A stretch of 64,000 nt of DNA from Catenovulum sediminis (GTDB lineage Bacteria; Pseudomonadota; Gammaproteobacteria; Enterobacterales; Alteromonadaceae), in assembly GCF_040270295.1 (NCBI RefSeq), contig NZ_JBELOE010000067.1; one strand, 5' to 3'. The notes under the pieces were generated by a model. That model saw nothing but the letters and a program-made list of their open reading frames with translations. It made no database searches and was not told the DNA's origin. The position numbers and the translations under genes were made by a program. Positions 1-7,039 of this stretch are shown one piece after another (within the stretch, counting starts at the first letter, position 1; each line of letters opens with the position of its first letter).

Positions 1-67
1 ACTCGTGCTTTTTATTGATATGTGAACGCGTATCTTCAAGTGTTTCAAAATGGTCTATAAATGACAT
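1..67 (-). CDS. ISAs1-family transposase, N-terminal 22 residues (partial)
   Basis: The minus-strand ATG is at 67-65 and the frame is open to the window edge. The product starts MSFIDHFETLEDTRSH and continues INKKHE. ISAs1 (H-repeat) transposases start the same way: a short helix, then an E-D-x-R-x-x-x-x-K-H pattern leading into the DDE nuclease. The DDE residues are outside the window, so activity cannot be judged. The gene is transcribed away from the TonB-receptor fragment to its right. Confidence 0.62.
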   Translation of the reverse strand, partial: MSFIDHFETLEDTRSHINKKHE

Positions 68-92
68 GGCTCTAGCCCAAAAAACTAGATTT

Positions 93-131
93 GATCATAC
101 TTTGGGGTTGTTTAGCAACTAAAGTATGATC
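93..131. repeat. Imperfect palindrome inside the IS end
   Basis: GATCATACTTT (93-103) pairs with AAAGTATGATC (121-131), and GTTG/CAAC pair inside it around a short loop. The structure lies between the transposase start and the IS terminus. It may block outside transcription from entering the transposase gene, or it may be part of the transposase-binding end. It has no T-tract of a classic terminator. Confidence 0.6.
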
Positions 132-139
132 TTGCCCTG

Positions 140-710
140 TACTAAAGATATAGAATCTTTTGTTATTCCTCGACAAAACCAGATGGCTTTCGAAGCTTAT
201 CCCGATATTCCATACTTTCTGATAAAACAAGATGCTAATGGGGAAGGGGGTACAATTGAAGGGGTCGAGTTTTATTACCAACAAGCTTTCGACTTTTTAC
301 CGCAACCTTTTGACGGCTTTGGTATAACAGCTAGCTACGCTATTATTAACAGCGATACTGATCTAACCGATTTAAATGGTAATCCTCAGCCTTACCTTGG
401 CTTATCTAAGAAAAGTGGTAACTTTATTGCTTACTATGAAAAAGGAGATCACAGTGTACGCATGGCTTATAATTTCCGTGACCCGTATTTACAATCAATA
501 GGATCTGAAGATTTAGGTTGGTACAGCGATAAATATTCACAATTAGCTATGACTTATCGTTATCAATTAAATGATCAGATCAGTTTTTCATTGCAGGGTA
601 ACAACCTAACCGCAGAAAATAATAAAACTTATGCCCAATACCAAACTGCGGTGTTAACTAACACTGAAAGAGGCCGCACCTTCAGGGCATCTATTACAGC
701 TTGTTGGTAA
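140..710 (+). pseudogene. TonB-dependent receptor, C-terminal fragment left by the IS insertion
   Basis: About 190 residues are the last beta-strands of a TonB-dependent outer-membrane receptor. The fragment enters at KDIESFV, equivalent to the usual 'FYKDI' strand, and includes GGTIEGVEFYYQQAFDFLP, FGITASYAIINSDTDL, NNLTAENNKTY and the closing GRTFRASITACW. The N-terminal plug, the TonB box and most of the barrel are missing because the IS end at 139 abuts the frame. An ATG at 126 keeps the frame open but lies in IS sequence, so it is not the native start. A fragment of this size cannot form a receptor. The missing 5' part may lie beyond the IS, outside the window. Confidence 0.8.
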
Positions 711-752
711 ACTATATAAACTTTGATTTATAACGTTATATTGTTTAAACAA

Positions 753-782
753 AAATCACCGGTTAGTAATAGCCGGTGATTT
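753..782. terminator. Bidirectional terminator between convergent genes
   Basis: AAATCACCGG (753-762) pairs with CCGGTGATTT (773-782), with A-rich sequence before it and T-rich sequence after it. It sits between the end of the receptor fragment (710) and the end of the minus-strand phosphatase gene (807). Confidence 0.8.
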
Positions 783-806
783 TTATACTTAACTTACTAA
801 ACTATC

Positions 807-3143
807 TTAAGAAAGTTTATTATCACCTGCATTTTCTTGCATATGAATGGTGACTGGCCAACCAGCAAACTGATTGTTTTGTGCTTTATCTTCTACATTA
901 ATCAAAAAACGATAAGCATCTAACGTATAAGTTAAATTATCCGTATTAAAAGTGATAAAACCAAAACCACTGCCTTTTTCATGTGCTCTAATATATCGGT
1001 TATTAGATTTTGCAACTTCAGGCATTCCCACTGCGTAAACATACATTTTATTGCCAAATGCATCCAAAAATTCACCCGTTTGCGGCAAGTTATGTTTGGG
1101 ACGGTTTTGATGTGGAATACCCATTTGATCCGGTAACCAAAAGCGTGGCCAGCCTGCTGAAATAGCAGGTGTGCAAAATGACCAATTGCTATCTCTTTGG
1201 TTATTAACGCCGTATTGAGCCAGAGACGTTAAGTGCGTATCACCACAAATATGGAGTGCTTTTGATTTACGCATTATATTGACCGCGACATCACGAGCAG
1301 GTGCTGGCCAGCCGCTACTGTCAAAATCATATTTCAAGTAACGCTCAGGTGAAGGTTGATGGGTCGCAATACCTGCAAAAACCGTTTGGCTGAGTATTGC
1401 TTTTAATTTGTGCGCTCGCCAATCTTGCCCCCATTTAGCAAAAAATGCTTGTTGTTTATCCCCTAATAACTGAGGATCAGCTGGGTTAATATTAGGATTC
1501 AAATAATTAGGATCTTCACCTACGCCAGTTTCACCCACAACAACCCCCGCTTGTTCCGGGCCGCTTTTCCATTGTCTGTCTGCTAAAATAGCAAAACCTA
1601 CATCGCCATAAACCATATCCGTGTAGTAACAACTAATGCCGCTTGGATTAGGCGTTGGGTCATAAGGATCAGGATGATGACTTACGCAGGTTCTATGGAC
1701 GGCATTGACAAATCTAACCGATTCTATGTAGCCGCCTGTTAATGAGGCTGTTGGATCCTGTTCAGGGTTTTTCTTAAGTTGTCCGCCTTCCCCCCATAAA
1801 TTACCTTGCAATACATCGTGATCGTCGGGTAAAACTAGGGTAGGTTGATTACGCATGACCTCACCAAAAGCCCAACCAAACTGATAAAATTTTCTTAAAT
1901 AATTATGAATTGCGGGTTCAAATGGCGTGCGAATAATACCGAAGCCACCGTGGCTTTCATATATTTGATCGCCTGAGAAAAAAACAATATCTGGATTTAA
2001 CTTTTGTACGTTTTCCGCGACAGGTGCATACGGAAAACTATAATCATTCTGACAAGTTAGAGCCGCCATTTTTAATGCTCGGCCTTTGGGTTCAGCTTTA
2101 ATAACCCCCTGCCAGATATCGGGCGTGTGGGTGCCGTCAATATGCTGTTCTTTATAAACAACTCGAAATTCGGTTTCTGAGGTTTGATCCCAATTAGGTA
2201 TTTTGAAAGTCGCTACCCATGCATCCGGATCAAGTGTTTCCACCCCTTGGGTGACCCAAACGCCACTTATTTTACTTTGTAGCTCAACTTGGTGACTATC
2301 TTGTTTACCCATAGGGCCGGTAAACGCACTGAGCTTTAAAGTATAACCTTGTGGGCTGCGGGTATTATTTAAACTGTACATGGTCCATAAAATGGGACCA
2401 AATTTTCGCTCGGGCCTATAAGTGAAAGCGTCGCCATCAAGTACCCATTCAGAAAATTGATAACGACTTCCCAAATCTTTGCCTTTAACATTCGATCTGA
2501 GTGCAAAATTACTCACAACAGCAATATTACCCTTTATCTCGCTTGCTGGTAGCAGTTGAGTCAACTCGGCAATCGTTTGTTGCGTGGCAACCAATATTAC
2601 TTGAGCCGTTAAAGAAACTGCACCAGCCTGGGGTGCTGCTTGTATATTGAGTTTGATATCTTGGTGATTAATATCTTGAGTTAATTTGGTTGCTTTGTTA
2701 GCTATCTTAAGTTGATCACCAATAACACCAATGTCTAAACCTCGCTGGACAAAACAACTACTGCGGTACTCGTTTATCTCATTATTAACCCCTAAGCGGA
2801 TACCCGCACCACCATCATTTTTATGTTTTTCAACCTGTCGGATAACAACGGAGGCCGAAAATGGTTGATTAGGATCTTCTATACGGTGTGTTAACGAATG
2901 AATACTTCGATTTCCACTTCTACTTTTACATTCAGCGCGGCCGTTTACTATGTGCCAGTCTTCCATCGGATTGGCCCAATATTCACCACCTAACCAAGGC
3001 CGATTGTGGGTATTACGCCATTTATCAAGCATAGGTTTAGCAGATACAACAGATTGATTGGAGGCGCAACTGAGCGTTGACGCTGCAACACCAGCCGCTG
3101 CAACTAATTTCAGTGCATCACGGCGAGAAAGATATTTATCCAT
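807..3143 (-). CDS. PhoD-like metallophosphatase, Tat-exported lipoprotein
   Basis: This 778-residue protein begins MDKYLSRRDALKLV, a twin-arginine signal, followed by a lipobox-like TLSC near residue 25, so it is probably folded in the cytoplasm and anchored in the envelope. The N-terminal half (to about residue 350) looks like a beta-rich domain of unknown role. The C-terminal half has the metallophosphatase motifs of the PhoD group: FFSGDQIYE, LPDDHDVLQGN, ILADRQWK and ICGDTHLTSLA. PhoD enzymes hydrolyse phosphodiesters or phosphomonoesters using Fe/Ca; the substrate here is unknown. The protein is much longer than typical PhoD (about 550 residues) because of the N-terminal region. In this context it could release phosphate from algal material, but that is inference. 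A copy of the recurrent AACATATGAT motif lies 18 bp upstream of its start. Confidence 0.75.
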   Translation of the reverse strand: MDKYLSRRDALKLVAAAGVAASTLSCASNQSVVSAKPMLDKWRNTHNRPWLGGEYWANPMEDWHIVNGRAECKSRSGNRSIHSLTHRIEDPNQPFSASVVIRQVEKHKNDGGAGIRLGVNNEINEYRSSCFVQRGLDIGVIGDQLKIANKATKLTQDINHQDIKLNIQAAPQAGAVSLTAQVILVATQQTIAELTQLLPASEIKGNIAVVSNFALRSNVKGKDLGSRYQFSEWVLDGDAFTYRPERKFGPILWTMYSLNNTRSPQGYTLKLSAFTGPMGKQDSHQVELQSKISGVWVTQGVETLDPDAWVATFKIPNWDQTSETEFRVVYKEQHIDGTHTPDIWQGVIKAEPKGRALKMAALTCQNDYSFPYAPVAENVQKLNPDIVFFSGDQIYESHGGFGIIRTPFEPAIHNYLRKFYQFGWAFGEVMRNQPTLVLPDDHDVLQGNLWGEGGQLKKNPEQDPTASLTGGYIESVRFVNAVHRTCVSHHPDPYDPTPNPSGISCYYTDMVYGDVGFAILADRQWKSGPEQAGVVVGETGVGEDPNYLNPNINPADPQLLGDKQQAFFAKWGQDWRAHKLKAILSQTVFAGIATHQPSPERYLKYDFDSSGWPAPARDVAVNIMRKSKALHICGDTHLTSLAQYGVNNQRDSNWSFCTPAISAGWPRFWLPDQMGIPHQNRPKHNLPQTGEFLDAFGNKMYVYAVGMPEVAKSNNRYIRAHEKGSGFGFITFNTDNLTYTLDAYRFLINVEDKAQNNQFAGWPVTIHMQENAGDNKLS

Positions 3144-3161
3144 TTACAACCTCTTTGTTTA

Positions 3162-3178
3162 AACATATGATTATTTCA
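3162..3178. promoter_or_regulatory. Possible weak copy of the carrageenan-block operator motif
   Basis: AACATATGATTATTTCA matches the 17-bp pattern AACATATGATGTTTRTT at about 12 of 17 positions, with a perfect left half. It lies between the divergent phosphatase and BspA-like genes. The match is weaker than those at 18591, 21080 and 48011. Confidence 0.35.
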
Positions 3179-3261
3179 TACATGTTATTATTTAATTGGC
3201 GTGGAGACAAATTTTTACCGTTTGCGTCTTTCACGTTAATTTAACGCTGCAGGAAAAACTG

Positions 3262-4158
3262 ATGCTGTATCCACCGTATTTCGCCGTTGTTATTGTCAAT
3301 TTATTTTTCTTATTCACTTTGTATTGTGTGAGCCATCTTGCGTTTGCTTCTAGTCTTGAAAAATTAAGTCTCGAAATGGGTATTGAGACTAAAACGTTCA
3401 GACCGTTTATAACCCGTTGGAAAATTTCGGAACCAGATACACTGATTACTTTGCCAACTTGGCAAGACGGATACAGTTATATTGTGGATTGGGGCGACGG
3501 TACGATTGAACACTGGCACGATGCTCCGATTGCCAAAGGGCAATCGGTCGCTAAACATCTGGCAACTCACGTATATCAACAAGCCGGAACTTATCAAATT
3601 AAAATTTGGGGGGATTTTCCACAAATTCATTTTGATAATGCGATTCAAAATTCAGACGCATCAGGCGTAGATAAAGATAAAATTATTGCAATAGAGCAAT
3701 GGGGTGATATTGAGTGGCGCTCAATGGGCGCTGCTTTTTGGGGATGTAAAAATCTGAATGTGACGGCTATTGACGCGCCAGATTTGTCGAAGGTGAGCAA
3801 GACAAATGGTATGTTTAGAGGTGCAGTTTCTTTTAATGCAGATATTGGACACTGGGATGTCAGTACAGTTAAAAACATGGCCAATATGTTTAATGGTGCA
3901 AGCGCATTTGATCAGGATTTAAGTACATGGAATTTTCAATCTGCCAGAGGGTTTAGAAATTTTTTGACAGGTGTAACATTGTCACATGAAAACTACGATG
4001 CCTTGTTAATCGGCTGGTCTAAACAAACTAACTTGAGAAAGCGGGTTAAAATTGATGCAGGTTATAGTCAATATTCAACAGAAGGCGAAGGTGCTAGAAA
4101 TATATTGATTGAAAAGTTTGCATGGCAGTTTATAGATGGTGGCAAAGTACAGCGCTAA
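3262..4158 (+). CDS. BspA-type leucine-rich repeat surface protein (DUF285-like)
   Basis: Starting at the ATG at 3262, which has AGGA 8 bases upstream and begins a clean signal peptide (MLYPPYFAVVIVNLFFLFTL), the product is 298 residues. An upstream TTG at 3196 would only add residues with no signal character. After a PKD-like beta segment (YSYIVDWGDGTIEHW, HVYQQAGTYQIKIWG) come BspA repeats with the characteristic MFRGAVSFNADIGHWDVS and VKNMANMFNGASAFDQDL patterns. Such repeats mediate surface binding or adhesion in many bacteria and are common in marine Alteromonadales. The biological partner is unknown. The gene is divergent from the PhoD-like gene and followed by non-coding DNA and a MITE-like element. 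Confidence 0.75.
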   Translation: MLYPPYFAVVIVNLFFLFTLYCVSHLAFASSLEKLSLEMGIETKTFRPFITRWKISEPDTLITLPTWQDGYSYIVDWGDGTIEHWHDAPIAKGQSVAKHLATHVYQQAGTYQIKIWGDFPQIHFDNAIQNSDASGVDKDKIIAIEQWGDIEWRSMGAAFWGCKNLNVTAIDAPDLSKVSKTNGMFRGAVSFNADIGHWDVSTVKNMANMFNGASAFDQDLSTWNFQSARGFRNFLTGVTLSHENYDALLIGWSKQTNLRKRVKIDAGYSQYSTEGEGARNILIEKFAWQFIDGGKVQR

Positions 4159-4217
4159 CATTCGTGTTACCTCAATCAGAAAAAACATTCTAACGATTAA
4201 ACTGCAATAATGAGGCC

Positions 4218-4487
4218 CTAGGGTCTGTTGATCTTTGCTGTATAAATTTTGTTCTAACTAAACGCTTTTTAATCGCGGCGCTGGTTTGTAGGCCTAGTGG
4301 GCTAAGTCAAAAATCAGCAACAAAGAGTAAAAAGCGTTTAGGACGAACCCTTCGGGCAGCGTTTGTGCGGCATTTCTACTGCCTCAGCACTCATTTATGT
4401 AGAACGACTACACCACAATCGTGCTTTGTTGTATAAATACCGCACAACTCGCTGCAAAATCATACAGCAAAGATCAACAGACCCTAG
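4218..4487. mobile_element. MITE-like non-autonomous element with 22-bp terminal inverted repeats
   Basis: GGTCTGTTGATCTTTGCTG near 4222-4240 is repeated in inverted orientation ending near 4483, as perfect terminal repeats of at least 22 bp. CTAG flanks each side (4218-4221 and 4484-4487), which fits a 4-bp YTAR target duplication of IS5-type elements. The interior (about 262 bp) has no gene but holds two more inverted pairs: CTAAACGCTTTTTA (4258-4271) with TAAAAAGCGTTTAG (4328-4341), and GCAGCG/CGCTGC with GTGCGG/CCGCAC further in. The whole element could fold into a branched cruciform. No second copy was noticed in this window. The parent transposon is unknown. Confidence 0.75.
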
Positions 4488-4507
4488 CCTCATATTGCTT
4501 TTTTGTT

Positions 4508-4738
4508 TTAACGCTTCCAGAATCGTAATTCACTTAAGATAGTCACGAATTTATCGCTGTTCAATCGAGTCAGTTCGAAAAAACCGTTGTCTATTTTATC
4601 GCTTAGATTCGTTTCTTTAAATAGCGCCAGACAATCATCTGTATATCCAATAAATTTATGATGTGCGAATGCATCTAAAACAAAATCTTTAGCTTCATAC
4701 ATCGCACCTTCAGTTTTCAGCGCAGCTTTTCTCGCGTC
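4508..4738 (-). pseudogene. Catalase (KatE-type) C-terminal remnant
   Basis: The minus-strand frame is open from 4738 to the stop at 4508 and encodes about 76 residues. It contains FVLDAFAHHKFIGYTDDC and ends FVTILSELRFWKR. The extra C-terminal domain of large-subunit catalases (HPII/KatE) ends this way, with an 'EAYKHxKAIG' helix region and a final 'HRxWxR'. The haem-binding core is absent, and an in-frame stop (4741-4739) precedes the fragment. The fragment therefore looks like the tail of a lost catalase gene. It lies just beyond the MITE-like element, whose insertion or recombination may have contributed to the loss. Confidence 0.6.
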
Positions 4739-5009
4739 TCAAGAGTCTAGTTATCTAACGGCTGAAATAATGGGCGTTACAGGTGGTGCACATTTGCCAT
4801 AGCGCTGCATCGATAATTCACTCGGTTAAAATCCGATGAATGTTTAATAGATGGTTTAAAGAAGAACGGCGCTTGAACCAGCGGCATTGCCTTAAGCGCT
4901 GTTTTAGCATTACCAAATATTTACATATGACCTTTATTAAGATGGTATTAAATGTGCTAATATTTGTATTGGACGTCACAAATTGAAAACAACTATGTTT
5001 GGGGGAACC
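4739..5009. other. Non-coding gap upstream of the FG-GAP lipoprotein
   Basis: No convincing gene is present between the catalase remnant and the ATG at 5010. The only structure noticed is the operator-like motif at 4922-4938. The gap probably holds the promoter of the next gene plus decayed sequence. Confidence 0.5.
4922..4938. promoter_or_regulatory. Possible operator motif upstream of the FG-GAP lipoprotein
   Basis: TACATATGACCTTTATT matches the recurrent AACATATGATGTTTRTT at about 14 of 17 positions. It lies 71 bp upstream of the ATG at 5010. Confidence 0.4.
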
Positions 5010-6917
5010 ATGAAGATAAACATAAAATTAAAGGTCAGCGTTGTAGGTATATTGGGTGCATTGGCGATGGGGTGCGCTTCAGTCAGCGAAATGAGTGATT
5101 TAGCGGTCGACGCAGCACGTTCAAACAATACATTATTTAGCAACACCCAAGGTGTCATTCCGTTTGATAGTAAATTTCGTCGTAAATGGGGTGCCGCTGT
5201 TGTTTCTGATATTGATCAAGATGGTTGGGAAGATGTGTTAGTCACACATCACGGCGCACACGCGTTGATTTTTTGGAATAACCAAGGGCAATTTTCTGAA
5301 CCTGTCGTATTAATTAAAGGAGATACCCATGGGTTAGGCGTATCCGATTATAACGGCGACGGTAAAATGAATATTGTTGTGGCTCAAGGAGGTGGTAATG
5401 GCGGTAATCCCAGACGACCCGCTTACTTCTCAGTCAGTAAAGACAGAAAAATAAAACGGCTCGGTACTTTTGAGCATTTTCGACCTGGCCGCGGACGTTC
5501 AATTAAATTTGTTGACGCAAATCAGGATGCTGCGCTTGACTTATTTGTGACAGGTTATGCACCCAAAAATGTCAAATCACTCACCACCAATCAGTTATAT
5601 AAAAATGTAAATGGTGAATTTGTTGACCCGACAACACTTGCTATTCCGCACGATGCCTTGTCGGTTAAAGCATTAACCACAGATGTTAACAATGATGGCA
5701 TTACAGATGTCATTGTTCATGGCGGTAAAGACTTAACGCTTTCGATTGGCAACGGAGACGGCACTTTTAAGGATGCTACTGCGGATGTATTTGGTGAGCT
5801 GGCCAATATAAAGTTTGTAAACAGCATTACTGAAATTGATTATGACAACGATGGTGATTTCGATTTATTTTTAAATCGCAGCCCGTATCAATTTGAAGAA
5901 GAAGCTTATTACGATCCAGAAAAGAAAAACTTCGCTTTTTTTGTATTTAACGACCCATTTATGTTTGATAATTTAACCATTGAAGGTGAAAACTTAGTTA
6001 TCGAAAATATCCAGGAAACTTGGGCAACATACGATATTCAGCTAGGTCAAAATCGTAAGGTTATCGAAGCGCAAAGAAGTGAACATTACACGGATGGCAA
6101 GTTAGTCATAACACCTGAAGAAGCGCAAGGTTGGCCTAGTATCAAAAAAGGTGAGAAACTTAAAGGTATGCATATCGGTTATTTGGGTGAAGGTAAATGG
6201 CGCGTAGGTGGGTATGTAAAATCCAGACTCAGCGCCGTCATTAAAAATGTCACTTCACACCCTAAAGAGCTAAAACGTAAACCGATGGCACCTAGGTTAT
6301 TAGAAAACCAAAACGGCAAATTCGTAGACGTCAGTAAAAGTATGGGCATTAATATCACGGAACAAACAACTAATGCCGCCGCCGGTGATTTTAACAACGA
6401 TGGTTATGTCGATTTAGCCATTACGCCCTATGGAAATATGGCTTATCCAGTTAAACATATGGTGTTTATGAATCAGGCAGGAAAAGGTTTTAAACAACAT
6501 ACAGATGCGGGTTTAGATTCACAAGAAATCGGCGCAACAGGCGTTGGTATTACCACGATTGATTACGATCAAGATGGGCGTTTAGATTTGATATATGGTA
6601 ACGAGCGTGGCGGTTGGTATCTTGCAAAAAATCAGGTTAGCGAAGATAAAGTGGGTCAATACATCGTCATAAATGTTGCCGCGTCACCGGACAAAAATGC
6701 TCAACCTATTGGCGCACGTGTTGATATTTCAGCATGTGGAAAAAAGCAAAGTCAGTTGGTAGGGGCAAGCGGCGAAGGTTTCCATCATATGCTTAAATCG
6801 CGTTTACATTTTGGTTTAGGTAAGTGCGATAAAGTTGATAATGTTGACGTGATTTGGACAAACGGTGAAACGAAACACCGTACCAATATAGCAGCAGGTA
6901 AAACGATTTCGTTCTAA
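5010..6917 (+). CDS. FG-GAP/VCBS beta-propeller lipoprotein with C-terminal ASPIC/UnbV domain
   Basis: The start at 5010 follows GGGGGAA and gives a lipoprotein signal (MKINIKLKVSVVGILGALAM, then Cys in AMGC); an upstream TTG at 4983 is less likely. The 635-residue product carries at least seven calcium-binding-type repeats, among them DIDQDGWEDVLV, DYNGDGKMNIVV, DVNNDGITDVIV, DYDNDGDFDLFL, DFNNDGYVDLAI and DYDQDGRLDLIY, as in FG-GAP/VCBS beta-propellers. The last about 80 residues (IGARVDIS, GEGFHHML, VDVIWTNGE) are an ASPIC/UnbV domain, giving the CRTAC1-like architecture. A propeller anchored on the outer membrane suggests binding of a glycan or protein, but no catalytic function can be assigned. 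It is transcribed alone and convergent with the sulfatase operon. Confidence 0.8.
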   Translation: MKINIKLKVSVVGILGALAMGCASVSEMSDLAVDAARSNNTLFSNTQGVIPFDSKFRRKWGAAVVSDIDQDGWEDVLVTHHGAHALIFWNNQGQFSEPVVLIKGDTHGLGVSDYNGDGKMNIVVAQGGGNGGNPRRPAYFSVSKDRKIKRLGTFEHFRPGRGRSIKFVDANQDAALDLFVTGYAPKNVKSLTTNQLYKNVNGEFVDPTTLAIPHDALSVKALTTDVNNDGITDVIVHGGKDLTLSIGNGDGTFKDATADVFGELANIKFVNSITEIDYDNDGDFDLFLNRSPYQFEEEAYYDPEKKNFAFFVFNDPFMFDNLTIEGENLVIENIQETWATYDIQLGQNRKVIEAQRSEHYTDGKLVITPEEAQGWPSIKKGEKLKGMHIGYLGEGKWRVGGYVKSRLSAVIKNVTSHPKELKRKPMAPRLLENQNGKFVDVSKSMGINITEQTTNAAAGDFNNDGYVDLAITPYGNMAYPVKHMVFMNQAGKGFKQHTDAGLDSQEIGATGVGITTIDYDQDGRLDLIYGNERGGWYLAKNQVSEDKVGQYIVINVAASPDKNAQPIGARVDISACGKKQSQLVGASGEGFHHMLKSRLHFGLGKCDKVDNVDVIWTNGETKHRTNIAAGKTISF

Positions 6918-6955
6918 ACTTAGCATAAGTAGAGATTAAATTTTCGATGAAAATT

Positions 6956-6981
6956 GCGACCCTGCTTTAGGGCAGGGTCGC
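6956..6981. terminator. Hairpin between convergent genes
   Basis: GCGACCCTGC (6956-6965) pairs perfectly with GCAGGGTCGC (6972-6981) around a 6-nt loop. It lies between the FG-GAP gene (ends 6917) and the sulfatase gene (ends 7040). There is no clear T-tract, so termination is inferred from position and stem strength. Confidence 0.6.
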
Positions 6982-7009
6982 TGATTTACTGCAGGGTCGC
7001 TGATTTACT
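6972..7009. repeat. Two tandem copies of a 19-bp repeat
   Basis: GCAGGGTCGCTGATTTACT occurs at 6972-6990 and again at 6991-7009. The first copy includes the right arm of the hairpin at 6956-6981, so the duplication gives the left arm two possible pairing partners. It looks like a replication-slippage duplication. Confidence 0.85.
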
Positions 7010-7039
7010 GCAGAACATTTTGATTGACGTGTTGGTTAA

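Larger units (their letters stand above)
1..139 (-). mobile_element. Insertion sequence end, ISAs1-like, cut by the window edge
   Basis: One end of an insertion sequence lies here. A minus-strand reading frame starting at 67 matches the beginning of ISAs1-family transposases. The outer end appears to be at 139: read on the minus strand the element begins CAGGGCAAGATCATACTTT, a typical CAGGG-type terminus. Directly outside it, from 140, a TonB-receptor reading frame resumes in mid-domain, which places the junction. The other end and any target-site duplication lie outside the window. The family call rests on the first 22 residues of the transposase only. Confidence 0.65.

Noticed and set aside
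72..284. Minus-strand 70-residue frame
   Set aside because: It spans the IS end and the antisense of the receptor fragment, and has no recognisable protein features.
4222..4483. Small RNA or riboswitch because of the strong secondary structure
   Set aside because: Perfect terminal inverted repeats with flanking CTAG fit a transposon-derived element better, and the BspA-like gene upstream and the remnant downstream offer no riboswitch context.
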